From the NCBI GenBank assembly GCA_016295505.1, contig JAEDLC010000015.1:1-25530 (forward strand): a stretch of 25,530 bases of DNA, given 5' to 3'. Every line of letters starts with the position of its first letter. Position 1 is the first letter of the stretch. The notes below the pieces were generated by a model. That model was not told where the DNA came from. It made no database searches and worked only from the letters and a program-made list of their open reading frames with translations. Positions 14,401-23,203 of this stretch are shown here, one piece after another. This DNA is from Dorea sp. GTDB taxonomy: Bacteria > Bacillota_A > Clostridia > Lachnospirales > Lachnospiraceae. Position numbers and translations under genes: made by a program.

Positions 14401-14745
14401 ATGACAAAGGCCGGAGAAAGAGAATTAGTAAAGATAGAACACGTAAACGGAGGGGCAGGATTTATTACAAGAGAGCCGCTGGTTTCTTCTGAGGATGTGG
14501 GTGAAGCATGTAAGATGTATGCGAAGATCTCAGTCCTTCCAAATTGCGAGATTGGATATCATGAGCATCACGGAGAGACAGAGTCTTATTATATCCTGTC
14601 CGGACATGGAATGTATGACGATAACGGAAAAGCATATCCGGCTGAGCCGGGTGATCTGTTCCTGTGTAAAGATGGAGACGGACACGGACTCAAGAATACC
14701 GGAACGGAAGAACTTACATTTATGGCACTGATACTGAAGAAGTAA
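14401..14745 (+). CDS. Single-domain cupin protein
   Basis: 114 residues from ATG 14401, chosen because AAGGAGGAG lies just upstream. The two cupin motifs are clear: G-x5-H-x-H with a following Glu (IGYHEHHGETESYYILSGHG, residues about 51-70) and a second motif (PGDLFLCKDGDGHGLKNTG, about 83-101). His, His, Glu and a later His form the usual metal site. Small cupins of this type are usually cytosolic enzymes or sugar-binding proteins of unknown substrate. The gene stands alone between a deleted permease gene and a large palindrome. Confidence 0.85.
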   Translation: MTKAGERELVKIEHVNGGAGFITREPLVSSEDVGEACKMYAKISVLPNCEIGYHEHHGETESYYILSGHGMYDDNGKAYPAEPGDLFLCKDGDGHGLKNTGTEELTFMALILKK

Positions 14746-14762
14746 AGCGTTACGTATAAAGA

Positions 14763-14910
14763 AAAGGGACTGCGGAAATATAGATGCATATTCCTGTGAT
14801 CATACAATTCCCATAAGAAAAGCTGAGGTAAGCGAGTGAGCGTCGAAGCGTTCTTATGGGAATTGTATGCATTACATGGGAGTACATTGCTATATTTCCG
14901 CAGTCCCTTT
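14763..14910. repeat. 148-bp imperfect palindrome with two perfect stems (MITE-like or bidirectional terminator)
   Basis: The outer arms (14763-14783 and 14890-14910) are perfect 21-bp complements, beginning AAAGGGACTGCGG. The inner arms (14801-14819 and 14851-14869) are perfect 19-bp complements around TTCTTATGGGAATTGTATG. Segments between arms match only partly. The 31-nt tip (14820-14850) is rich in AGCG/GAGTGAG. It lies between the convergent cupin and aminotransferase genes, and T runs at its ends on both strands would let it terminate both. The size and extended symmetry are more than a terminator needs and suggest a mobile miniature inverted repeat or structured RNA. Confidence 0.7.
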
Positions 14911-14919
14911 CTCAATGTC

Positions 14920-16017
14920 TTATATTTTGCGAAATACTTCCAGCAGGCGATCATTATCTTCCGGCATCATAATGCAGAACCTTACGTATTCGCCCTCCAG
15001 ACTTTCGAAGGAAGAGCAGTCCCGGATCATCATATGTTCACGAATTGCTGCTTCGAATACGTCAAAGGAAGTAACTCCTTCTTTCAGAATCCGTATCAGG
15101 ATAAAATTGGCATAGGGCTTGTAGATTTTCAGTGTGCCTTGAGATTCCAGTTTTTTCAGTTCTGCACAGAGTCTGGTTCGTTCTGAATCAATCAGCTGAT
15201 AGGTGGTGTGAATATATTCCTGGTCTTTTAACATGCGTTCACCGGCAAATGCGCCGACACTGTTCAGACTCCACGGATTCTGATGGGTCAGAAGTGCCCG
15301 GAGAAAAGCTTCGTTGCTTGTAATTCCGTAACCAAAGCGCAGACCCGGCGCGGCGAAGAACTTGGAAACGCCGCGAATGACCATGAAGTTGTCATATTGA
15401 GGAACCAGAGGAATGGAACTGATCTGTGTACCTTCAGGAGCAAATTCGACATACGTCTCATCAATCATGACGAAGATGTCCAGTTCTCTGCAGCGTCGGA
15501 TCACCTGTTCCATATCATTCCGGCTGATAGCGGAAGAAGTAGGATTGTTCGGGTTGCAGATGATTACAAGATTGAAATCTTCTGTCAGAGTATCCAGAAA
15601 ATCCGGAATATTCAGGCAAAAGTCATTGGATTCTTTCAGGTGATAATATTCCATTGTGCCGCCGACCAGAGAAAGTTCTCTGGCATACTCAGAGTAGGTA
15701 GGTCCAAGTACCAGAGCTTTTTTGGGTGCACGCTGACTGATCAGCAGAGAGATCAGTTCCGTGGATCCGTTTCCGACCACAATGTGGCGAGGATCAGCAT
15801 TGCAGTAGGCGCCGATGGTTTTTTTCAGACTGGTATAATTACGGTCCGGATAGCTGCTGATGATATCCAGATTGTCGGCAAGATCCTTTTTTACGGATGC
15901 AGATAAGCCAAGCGGATTTACATTGGCTCCGAAACGGACGATGTCCTCTTGATCAATGCTGTAATATTCTGCAATCTTTTCCAGATCGCTTCCATGAAAT
16001 TCGGGTTTCTTTTCCAT
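14920..16017 (-). CDS. PLP-dependent class I/II aminotransferase (HisC/CobD-like)
   Basis: 365 residues, fold type I. Seen: NVNPLG near the N-terminus (32-37), GNGSTELI (83-89), CNPNNPT with Asn158 (154-160), Asp186 for the pyridine nitrogen (MIDETYVEF), Schiff-base Lys219 (GVSKFFAAPGLRFGYG) and Arg227. The pattern fits histidinol-phosphate aminotransferase and the related CobD threonine-phosphate decarboxylase; a C-terminal zinc-finger extension is not present. No histidine or cobalamin gene is nearby, so the substrate cannot be set. The start at 16017 has AGGATG upstream. Convergent with the cupin gene. Confidence 0.85.
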   Translation of the reverse strand: MEKKPEFHGSDLEKIAEYYSIDQEDIVRFGANVNPLGLSASVKKDLADNLDIISSYPDRNYTSLKKTIGAYCNADPRHIVVGNGSTELISLLISQRAPKKALVLGPTYSEYARELSLVGGTMEYYHLKESNDFCLNIPDFLDTLTEDFNLVIICNPNNPTSSAISRNDMEQVIRRCRELDIFVMIDETYVEFAPEGTQISSIPLVPQYDNFMVIRGVSKFFAAPGLRFGYGITSNEAFLRALLTHQNPWSLNSVGAFAGERMLKDQEYIHTTYQLIDSERTRLCAELKKLESQGTLKIYKPYANFILIRILKEGVTSFDVFEAAIREHMMIRDCSSFESLEGEYVRFCIMMPEDNDRLLEVFRKI

Positions 16018-16066
16018 ATTTATTCATCCTATCATTGTATTAATTTAAATATTTGTATATCCGGCA

Positions 16067-16096
16067 TTGCCTTTACTTATAAAACAATGCTATAAT
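16067..16096 (+). promoter_or_regulatory. Promoter of the DUF5717 operon
   Basis: TTGCCT (16067-16072) and TATAAT (16091-16096) are 18 bp apart, about 50 bp before the TTG start of the first gene. Confidence 0.6.
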
Positions 16097-16147
16097 TTAT
16101 TATAGTATGTTTTAAGAAAAATGCAACGAAAGAAGCAGGTGTAGAAC

Positions 16148-19100
16148 TTGAAAAATAAAATCCAGAAATTTTCTAAAGGCGACTTTCAGTTAATACGACC
16201 TGATGTCATATTTGATGAAACAAATCTGGTTCTCATTATAGGAGAAGGGGAAGTATACAGGGGAAGTTTTACAATGAAGGCGGACAATGGCGGAACAATA
16301 CGAGGACTCGTATATCCGTCTTCTTTTCGTGTTCATTTTAAGGATCAGGGATTCGAGGGGAATCCGGCAAAGGTGGAATTCACATACGACGGGAGGGGAC
16401 TCCGCCCGGGACATGTAGAGGAAGGAAAGTTTACGGTAGTATGCTCTGGTGGAGAATACGAGCTTGCGTTTACAGCGATTATTGAAAAGCCGTATGTCAT
16501 GACTACTTACGGAAAGGTACAGAGTACAGATGATTTCAGAAAGCTTGCGATCAAAGATTTTTCTGAGGCAGGACGTCTGTTTCGCTCCAGAGAATTTTAT
16601 GAGATATTAAAATATGAAAATGAGCGAACCTTTTATCTGTATGATAATATGCGCAAATGGTCTCTCGGGGAGCAGGCAATGGAAGAATTCCTGGTAGGAA
16701 TCAAACAGAAAGAGTGCATCTTTCTTACACTTCCGGGAGAAGGAATGTTATTTGAAGATCTGAACGAGCCGACAAAAGGGACGCTGACACTTATGAAGAA
16801 TACATGGGGATATATGCCTGTCCGGATTGAAACAGAAGGCGATTTCCTGAAAGTGTCCCGTTCTGAGATCAGTACGGAGGACTTTGTCGGCAATGTATAC
16901 GAGATGGAATATGTAGTCCGTTCGGAAAAGCTTCATGGCGGGCGTAATTATGGTGCGCTTAAGTTTGTTACGCCGTATGAGACACTGATCTACGAGATTG
17001 AGATACTGCAGAATCAGGAATATGACGAGAATCACCGGGTCTCTGAGCTTTTGATCGCGCAGATCATCAAGGAGTATGTGGGATGTGTGGCCGGAAGGAT
17101 CGAACGGGACAACTGGGTTGACGGTGCGATTGAGAAGATGGTTGCACTTCGGAAAAAGTTTCCGCTGAATGAATTGTATCAGCTGATGCTTGCGCATATT
17201 TATCTGATCGGCAATAAGGTGGAAGAAGCAAAATGGATTCTGGAAAATTACAATTATAACCGCTTTGCGATCGGGAAAGACCCTCTGACCAATTGCTATT
17301 ATCTGTATCTGACTGCGAAAGTCCGGGGAAAAGGCAATCATATTGACCGTGTCCTGGATGAGATCGGGAAGACTTATACACGCCATCAGGATTCCTGGCC
17401 GCTTCTTGCTATGATCATGGATCTGGAGCCCCGCTATAAGAATCCTTATAAACGGCTGGAGGTTCTGGAGCAGCAGTTCCAATATGGAGTACATCATGTC
17501 CTGTTTTATCTGCAGGCGTATCTGTGCTATCAGGAAAAGCCGTCCCTGTTGAAAAAACTTGGCGTGTTTGAAATTCAGGTGCTGAATTTTGCGGCAAAAT
17601 ACCGTCTTATGACCAAAGAACTGGCGCTGTACGTTGCGAATTTTGCCAGTCAGCAGAAGAACTACAGTGATGCAATGTTCCGGATTCTGGAGCGGATATA
17701 TAAGATGTATGAGGAACCGATGATACTCAATACGATCTGCACATTGCTGATCAAGGGAAATAAAACCCAGAAGCGGTATTTTGTCTGGTATCAGCGGGCG
17801 GTTGACAGTGAATTGAAGATTGCGCAGCTGTATGAATACTATATGATGACGATCGATGAGAATGTTTCTCACGGACCACTTCCAAAAAGTATTCTCCTGT
17901 ATTTTATGCATGGGAACTCTCTGGATTATAAGAAAGCGGCGTTTTTGTATGCCAGTCTGGTGACCTACGAGGAGCAGGCGGGAGATCTCTATCTGAATTA
18001 TCGGGAGCAGATGGTTGCATTTACGTGGGATCAGCTTAAGAAGCGCCATATCACAGAGTCGCTTCGTATCCTGTATAAGCGATTCTGTACAGATGACGAG
18101 ATGACGGCGGACCGGATGGAGGCAATGAGAGATATCTGTTATTCCTATGGAATATCGACCAAAGTACCGAATATGAAGTGCGTTCTGGTCATTGAAAAGG
18201 ATGGAAATATCCGTCAGAGGGTTCCTTATGACGAGGAAAATGGTGCTGTGATCTATCTGTATGACAAAGAATCGAGAATCGTATGGGAATCCGTAGAAGG
18301 AAGACATTATACAGATTCTATTCCATATGAGACCAGACGTCTGTTCTATGAGCCGAGATTCCTGGATATGTGCCGGAAATATGCGGCGTCTACCGGTTTC
18401 TGGAATCAGGAAAAAGTAAAAGAAGAGCCGGACTTTGAGAATGTCATGGTGAAAGGAATTGACGCATTTGATGAAAAAGAAGTATTTATCATGTGCAGCA
18501 AGCGGATCCGGGAAGATAATTATGAAGAAGACGAGGTTCTGAACTATCTGTGCTTTGAATTGTTTCAAAGACAGCAGTATGACAGGGTTACACTGACGTA
18601 TCTTGCAAACTATTATTGTGGTGCTACAAAGGATATGAAGAAGATCTGGAAGGTTCTTCAGGAGTATGGAATCCCGTCATATAAGCTTGGGGAGCGGATC
18701 ATTACACAGATGGTATTTTCGGAAACTCTGTTTGATGAAGAGGATATTTTTGAAGATTATTATCTGTCAGACAATGCGTATTTCCGACTGAAACAGGCAT
18801 ATCTTGCATACGTTTCACGAGAATATATGGTGGAAGGCAGAGAACTTAAGCATTGTGTTTTTGAGATGATCGCAAATGAGTGTGATCAGAGAGAAGAACT
18901 TCCGGATATCTGTAAAGCAGCTCTTTTGAAGCATTATTCTGAACGGAAACATTCAGAGGAAATGGAAGTTGTATTACATCAGGTACTGCGTGAAATGTGT
19001 GAGAAACAGATGGTATTTCCGTTTTATCTGAAGTACAGGGAAGAGTGGCTTAGGGAACTGCAGCTGTACAATAAGGCAATGCTGTCTTATCAGTGCCATC

Positions 19101-19441
19101 CGGGAGGAAAAGTGAAGCTGTATTACAAGATGAAACAGGGTGACAGGGAAGAATTGGGATATCGTGCAGAAGCAATGATGCCGATGTATGCCAATATCTA
19201 TGTAAAACAGTTCATCTTGTTTGATGATGAGTCGGTAAGCTATTATTTTGAAGAAAATATAGACGGAGATGTCATTAAGACAGAAAAACAGATACTCGTC
19301 AATGACAGCAGTCGGAACCGGTCCGGAAAATATGGACGGCTGAATGAGATGTCGCAGATGGGACCGGCAGCAAAAAGAAAGGCAATGATGGATTATCAGG
19401 AAGAAGAGCTGATGGCAGATCAGCTGTTTGTATTATACTAG
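16148..19441 (+). CDS. DUF5717 family protein (large Ig-like/TPR-like protein)
   Basis: 1097 residues with a TTG start at 16148, preceded by CAGGTG at 6 nt; homologues as I recall them begin at this point (KIQKFSKGDFQ). The N-terminal 290 residues look like two beta-sandwich domains (VYRGSFTMKADNGGTIRGLVYPSSFRV ... RGLRPGHVEEGKFTVVCSGGEYELAFTA; and GTLTLMKNTWGYMPVRIETEGDFLKVSR). Residues about 305-700 are helical and repeat-like (FPLNELYQLMLAHIYLIGNKVEEAKWILE; RILERIYKMYEEPMILNTICTLLIKG), resembling TPR arrays. A beta-rich part (about 678-740) and further helices complete it. No signal peptide or membrane segment is visible, so it is probably cytosolic. First gene of a three-gene operon with an actin/Hsp70-like protein; function unknown. 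Confidence 0.85.
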   Translation: MKNKIQKFSKGDFQLIRPDVIFDETNLVLIIGEGEVYRGSFTMKADNGGTIRGLVYPSSFRVHFKDQGFEGNPAKVEFTYDGRGLRPGHVEEGKFTVVCSGGEYELAFTAIIEKPYVMTTYGKVQSTDDFRKLAIKDFSEAGRLFRSREFYEILKYENERTFYLYDNMRKWSLGEQAMEEFLVGIKQKECIFLTLPGEGMLFEDLNEPTKGTLTLMKNTWGYMPVRIETEGDFLKVSRSEISTEDFVGNVYEMEYVVRSEKLHGGRNYGALKFVTPYETLIYEIEILQNQEYDENHRVSELLIAQIIKEYVGCVAGRIERDNWVDGAIEKMVALRKKFPLNELYQLMLAHIYLIGNKVEEAKWILENYNYNRFAIGKDPLTNCYYLYLTAKVRGKGNHIDRVLDEIGKTYTRHQDSWPLLAMIMDLEPRYKNPYKRLEVLEQQFQYGVHHVLFYLQAYLCYQEKPSLLKKLGVFEIQVLNFAAKYRLMTKELALYVANFASQQKNYSDAMFRILERIYKMYEEPMILNTICTLLIKGNKTQKRYFVWYQRAVDSELKIAQLYEYYMMTIDENVSHGPLPKSILLYFMHGNSLDYKKAAFLYASLVTYEEQAGDLYLNYREQMVAFTWDQLKKRHITESLRILYKRFCTDDEMTADRMEAMRDICYSYGISTKVPNMKCVLVIEKDGNIRQRVPYDEENGAVIYLYDKESRIVWESVEGRHYTDSIPYETRRLFYEPRFLDMCRKYAASTGFWNQEKVKEEPDFENVMVKGIDAFDEKEVFIMCSKRIREDNYEEDEVLNYLCFELFQRQQYDRVTLTYLANYYCGATKDMKKIWKVLQEYGIPSYKLGERIITQMVFSETLFDEEDIFEDYYLSDNAYFRLKQAYLAYVSREYMVEGRELKHCVFEMIANECDQREELPDICKAALLKHYSERKHSEEMEVVLHQVLREMCEKQMVFPFYLKYREEWLRELQLYNKAMLSYQCHPGGKVKLYYKMKQGDREELGYRAEAMMPMYANIYVKQFILFDDESVSYYFEENIDGDVIKTEKQILVNDSSRNRSGKYGRLNEMSQMGPAAKRKAMMDYQEEELMADQLFVLY

Positions 19442-19460
19442 GGGAAAGGAGGATATGATA

Positions 19461-20744
19461 ATGAAGAAGAACAGCGTGCTTGGTTATGATCTGAATGAAA
19501 AGTACTGTCAGATCAGTTATTATGATGAAGGAAAAGAAGAACCGGAGACGATGGAAACAGCGGCAGATAATTATCAGATTCCTCTGGTACTCGGATATTA
19601 TAAAGAGCGTTGGGTGTACGGAAAAGAGGCAAAAAGACTTGCGGCAGTCGGGGAAGGAGAGATCATAACCAGGCTGTTTGAAAGGGCGGTCCGTCGGCAG
19701 AAGGTTCAGGTGGGAGAGCGTGTACATGATGCTGTCTGGCTGCTGGCAAAGTTTATCAGCCTGACGCTGGCTGAATTTGAAAATATCCGGTATCTGACAT
19801 TTTCCGTACCGTTTACGAATGTGGATATGTCAAAGATGCTGAAGGGAATCGGACGCCATATCGGTGTCCCGAAGGAACGTGTATGTGTGCAGGATTATAA
19901 AGAAAGTTTCTGTCAGTATATGTTCTATCAGCCGAAGGAACTATGGCAGTACGAATCAGCTCTGTTTTTCTGTGATGCAAAAGAGATCCGTGCATACATG
20001 CTCAGAAGACTGAATACGGTGAACGGAAAGGGAAGAGATCTGTTTGTAACTGTAGATGAAGTTGCAAATGCGCGTATGAAGGAGCTGGCAGCGATTTATC
20101 CGGTCCTAAATGTTGATAAGGCGAAGGATGCAGATGAAAAATTCAAGACTTTTATTCAGGGAGTGTTTGACAAGAAGGTGGTATCTTCTGTGTATCTGAC
20201 GGGAGAAGGATTTGAGAACAACTGGTACCCGAATTCTCTGAAGGTATTGTGCAACGGAAGAAGAGCGTTTATCGGAAATAATCTGTACAGTAAGGGCGCC
20301 TGCTATACATCTATGCGTAAGTGTCTGGAATATGATGACGGTCCGGTGTATCTTGATGAGACCAAGATGACAGAGCAGATCTGTCTTCGGATGCGCATCA
20401 GAGGGCAGGAAGGCTGGTATCCGATCGTATCGTGGGGGACACACTGGTATGATGCAGACGGACAGTGGGATGTGATTCTGGAGGATACTTCCGATATTGA
20501 GATTCATATTGAGACTCTTGCGGGAGAGGAACTTCAGGTGGAGACGGTCTCTCTGGCGGAACTTCCGGAGAGAAGAGATTATTCGCTTCGGCTGCAGATC
20601 GAAGTAATGTTTATGGATGAGCGTACCTGTAAACTGATTTTTAAAGATACTGGATTTGGTGAGTTCTATCCTTCATCCGGTTTTCAGACCGAAAAGGTGT
20701 TACATTTAGGAGGAATCAATGGGCAGTTTAATTCTATGTCATAG
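19461..20744 (+). CDS. DUF5716 family protein, actin/Hsp70-like ATPase fold
   Basis: 427 residues from ATG 19461, the in-frame ATG correctly spaced (9 nt) after AAGGAGG. N-terminal VLGYDLNEKYCQISYYD resembles the phosphate-1 loop of the actin/Hsp70/FtsA fold. YLTFSVPFTNVDMSKMLKGIGRHIGVPKERVCVQDYKESFCQY resembles the Hsp70-like region preceding phosphate 2. SSVYLTGEGFENNWYPNSLKVLCNGRRAF resembles the adenosine loop, and NNLYSKGACY follows as in Hsp70-like proteins. The C-terminal 130 residues are beta-rich (DUF5716_C). It lies 19 nt after the DUF5717 gene and overlaps the TPR gene by 26 nt, so the three products are probably partners. Nucleotide binding is inferred from the fold. Confidence 0.82.
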   Translation: MKKNSVLGYDLNEKYCQISYYDEGKEEPETMETAADNYQIPLVLGYYKERWVYGKEAKRLAAVGEGEIITRLFERAVRRQKVQVGERVHDAVWLLAKFISLTLAEFENIRYLTFSVPFTNVDMSKMLKGIGRHIGVPKERVCVQDYKESFCQYMFYQPKELWQYESALFFCDAKEIRAYMLRRLNTVNGKGRDLFVTVDEVANARMKELAAIYPVLNVDKAKDADEKFKTFIQGVFDKKVVSSVYLTGEGFENNWYPNSLKVLCNGRRAFIGNNLYSKGACYTSMRKCLEYDDGPVYLDETKMTEQICLRMRIRGQEGWYPIVSWGTHWYDADGQWDVILEDTSDIEIHIETLAGEELQVETVSLAELPERRDYSLRLQIEVMFMDERTCKLIFKDTGFGEFYPSSGFQTEKVLHLGGINGQFNSMS

Positions 20745-21501
20745 GAAGCGGGCCAAACGACCTTTTGAAATATCAAGAGTGCATATGAGAATCTATACGA
20801 TAGAGGAATTATGCTACTATATATGCAACAATCTGTATCTGATAGATTATACGATCGTCAACAACCGGCTGTGCAGCTGGATCGGGGATGAACTGGAGCT
20901 TGTGGATCTGGAAGAGCAGCTCAGAGAAAAGCTGAGAAACAATTGTTCCATGGAGGATTTTATCCTTACGATCCTTCGTGAATCCAACATCTATGCCGCG
21001 GCGGACATTCACAAAATACAGAATATACTGGAGCATCTTCAGAATCAGAAGGATGTGGAAAAAACAAAATACAAGGCGGACAGCCTGCAGAACAGCGGTG
21101 AATATGAGACGGCGATTCTGGTGTACCAGTCAATCATCTATAAAGACTGGGATGAATCTGTAGATAAGAAGTTTTATGGTCAGGTATACGCCTGTATGGG
21201 TGCTGCATATGGACATCAGTTTTTGTATGAAGAAGCGGCGCGGGCTTACTATGAGGCATATCGGATCTGTGAACAGCCGGAGATGTTGAAAGCCTATCTG
21301 TACTGCTGTTATCGTTATCTTCCGGAGAATGAGTATGTAAAGATGCTTTCCGGTAATCCGGTCTATCTCAGTATGGGAACGATTATAAAAGATGAGATCA
21401 GGAAGACGCAGAAGAAGGTGAAAGCAGATCTTTCTGAGGAAACCTGTAACCAGTGGAAAAAGGAGTACCGCAGGATTGACAAAAGCAGGGAAATATGCTA
21501 A
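20719..21501 (+). CDS. TPR-containing protein, third gene of the DUF5717/DUF5716 operon
   Basis: 260 residues. The start at 20719 has a perfect AGGAGG 5-6 nt upstream, placed inside the end of the DUF5716 gene; a later in-frame ATG (20785) has none. The N-terminus (MGSLILCHRKRAKRPFEI, then YTIEELCYYICNNLYLIDYTIVNNRLCSWI) looks like a dedicated helical domain. Helical repeats of TPR type follow (YKADSLQNSGEYETAILVYQSII; YACMGAAYGHQFLYEEAARAYYEAY). Cytosolic. No function known; the overlap with the DUF5716 gene argues for a shared complex. Its 3' end overlaps the promoter of the next operon. Confidence 0.8.
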   Translation: MGSLILCHRKRAKRPFEISRVHMRIYTIEELCYYICNNLYLIDYTIVNNRLCSWIGDELELVDLEEQLREKLRNNCSMEDFILTILRESNIYAAADIHKIQNILEHLQNQKDVEKTKYKADSLQNSGEYETAILVYQSIIYKDWDESVDKKFYGQVYACMGAAYGHQFLYEEAARAYYEAYRICEQPEMLKAYLYCCYRYLPENEYVKMLSGNPVYLSMGTIIKDEIRKTQKKVKADLSEETCNQWKKEYRRIDKSREIC

Positions 21502-21504
21502 TAT
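21476..21504 (+). promoter_or_regulatory. Promoter of the amino acid ABC importer operon
   Basis: TTGACA (21476-21481) and TAATAT (21499-21504) are 17 bp apart, overlapping the stop codon of the TPR gene. TGCTAATATAA occurs twice (from 21496 and from 21538); the second copy holds a TATAAT (21544-21549) that may be another -10 box without a good -35. Confidence 0.65.
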
Positions 21505-21600
21505 AACAGAGCGTTTTAGTATGGTAAAGTAGTCAATTGCTAATATAATAAAAGAGTGGCGAGTGACCGTATACTAATCGGAGGACAGGAGGAAGCAATT

Positions 21601-22455
21601 ATGAAAAAGAGATTAGCCTTAATCCTCGCTCTGGCGATGATGGCAACGACAGTTTTTGTGGGATGTGGTAGCAAGGAAGAAAATGCAGACGCTGATGCAG
21701 ATGCTGAAAAGACAGAAGAGAGCACAGCTGTAGAAAATGATGACGAGACACTGGTTGTAGGTTTTGATGCCGCATTCCCGCCATATGGTTACAAAGACGA
21801 CAATGGCGAGTATGTTGGATTTGATCTTGATCTGGCACAGGAAGTATGTGACAGAAATGGATGGGAACTGGTAAAACAGCCGATTGACTGGGATTCTAAA
21901 GATATGGAGATTGATTCTGAGACGATTGACTGTATCTGGAACGGATTTACAATGAATGGACGTGAGGATGATTATACATGGTCCGAACCTTATGTTGATA
22001 ACAAGCAGGTGATTGTAGTCAGAACAGATTCCGGCATTAACAGCTTTGCAGATCTTGCAGGAAAACTGGTGGAAGTACAGACTGATTCTTCTGCACTTGC
22101 AGCTCTTCAGGAAGATCAGAAGGCACTGGCAGATACGTTTGGCAATCTGACAGAGATCGCAGAGTATAATACAGCATTTATGGATCTGGAGTCCGGTGCG
22201 TGCGATGCAATTGCAATGGATATCGGTGTTGCCAATTATCAGATCAGTTCCAGAGAGAATTCAGATGAATACATGATCCTTGAGGAAGTGATTTCTTCTG
22301 AACAGTATGGAATCGGTTTTAAAAAGGGTAATACAGAATTAAGAGATAAAGTACAGGCTACACTGGATGAAATGGCAGAAGATGGAACGATCGCAAAGAT
22401 CGCAGAAAAGTATGCAGATTTTGGTGTGCCGGGAGCACTGTGTGTAGGAAAATAA
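21601..22455 (+). CDS. Polar amino acid ABC transporter, substrate-binding lipoprotein
   Basis: 284 residues from ATG 21601 (AGGAGG upstream; a GTG at 21556 lies before that site). Lipoprotein signal peptide with lipobox VFVGC, Cys22 being lipidated. An acidic linker (about 25-45) is followed by the SBP family 3 fold: LVVGFDAAFPPYGYKDDNGEYVGFDLDLAQEV (about 48-80), the switch region SEPYVDNKQVIVVR and the closing VISSEQYGIGFKKGN. It captures a polar amino acid outside the membrane and delivers it to the permease; FPPYGY and a conserved aspartate in the pocket fit a polar amino acid, but the substrate cannot be named. First gene of an SBP-permease-ATPase operon. Confidence 0.92.
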   Translation: MKKRLALILALAMMATTVFVGCGSKEENADADADAEKTEESTAVENDDETLVVGFDAAFPPYGYKDDNGEYVGFDLDLAQEVCDRNGWELVKQPIDWDSKDMEIDSETIDCIWNGFTMNGREDDYTWSEPYVDNKQVIVVRTDSGINSFADLAGKLVEVQTDSSALAALQEDQKALADTFGNLTEIAEYNTAFMDLESGACDAIAMDIGVANYQISSRENSDEYMILEEVISSEQYGIGFKKGNTELRDKVQATLDEMAEDGTIAKIAEKYADFGVPGALCVGK

Positions 22456-22476
22456 GATAAGATGATATGGCGGAAG

Positions 22477-22510
22477 GGGGCCGGCCCCAGGAGGGGTACG
22501 GCTCTTTTCT
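22477..22510 (+). terminator. Intercistronic attenuator between binding protein and permease genes
   Basis: GCCG (22480-22483) and CCCC (22485-22488) pair with GGGG (22493-22496) and CGGC (22499-22502) around an AGGA loop, followed by TCTTTTCTG. The block GGGGCCGGCCCC (22477-22488) is itself palindromic. A partial terminator here would give more binding protein than permease, a common arrangement in such operons. Confidence 0.6.
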
Positions 22511-22541
22511 GTTATTATTCACATATTTGGAGGATGACCGG

Positions 22542-23192
22542 ATGGAATTAGGAACACTTATCAGGGAACTTTGCAGCGGAATGCTGGTTTCTCTGGAAAT
22601 ATTTGTATTAACACTTGTATTCTCGCTCCCGTTGGGACTTCTTGTGGCATTTGGCAGAATGTCAAAGATATCTCCGATCCGGTGGCTTACAAAAATATAT
22701 ATATCAATCATGCGTGGTACTCCGCTTATGCTGCAGCTTATGGTTGTATATTTCGGACCTTATTACATCTTTGGAATCCGTATTTCGAGTGGTTACCGTT
22801 TGACTGCTGTCCTGATTGGATTTGCAATCAATTATGCGGCGTATTTTGCGGAGATATACAGAGGCGGAATTGAGGCAATCCCGACAGGTCAGTATGAAGC
22901 AGCCAGAGTTCTTGGATATTCAAAGGCGCAGACTTTTTTCAGGATCATCTTTCCGCAGGTAATCAAGCACATTCTTCCGCCGGTGACAAATGAAGTAATT
23001 ACGCTTGTCAAAGATACTTCTCTTGCTTTTGTACTGGCGGTGACGGAAATGTTTACAATGGCGAAACAGATTGCAGCGGCACAGACTTCGATGGTTCCTT
23101 ATATTGCGGCGGGGATTTTTTACTATGTACTGAATCTGATCGTTGCCATTGCCATGGAAGCACTGGAAAAGAAGCTGGATTACTATCGTTAG
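22542..23192 (+). CDS. Polar amino acid ABC transporter, permease
   Basis: 216 residues from ATG 22542, chosen because GGAGG lies about 9-10 nt upstream; the longer frame from 22467 runs through the terminator hairpin. Five or so membrane helices in the HisMQ arrangement; MRGTPLMLQLMVVYFG is the family signature. The cytosolic EAA loop is complete (EAARVLGYSKAQTFFRIIFPQV), contacting the ATPase. It forms a homodimeric channel with the ATPase encoded next. The ATPase gene starts 11 nt after its stop. Confidence 0.93.
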   Translation: MELGTLIRELCSGMLVSLEIFVLTLVFSLPLGLLVAFGRMSKISPIRWLTKIYISIMRGTPLMLQLMVVYFGPYYIFGIRISSGYRLTAVLIGFAINYAAYFAEIYRGGIEAIPTGQYEAARVLGYSKAQTFFRIIFPQVIKHILPPVTNEVITLVKDTSLAFVLAVTEMFTMAKQIAAAQTSMVPYIAAGIFYYVLNLIVAIAMEALEKKLDYYR

Positions 23193-23203
23193 GAGGAATG
23201 AGC

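Noticed and set aside
14836..15186. Plus-strand open frame of 116 codons starting in the palindrome
   Set aside because: It begins in the hairpin and then runs antisense to the aminotransferase gene; no ribosome binding site.
16748..18568. 606-codon open frame antisense to the DUF5717 gene
   Set aside because: It is a shadow of the plus-strand codon pattern: no ribosome binding site and a composition unlike a real protein, opposite a clear family member.
22467..22541. Longer permease start
   Set aside because: The extension translates the terminator hairpin, and GGAGG near 22530 marks ATG 22542.
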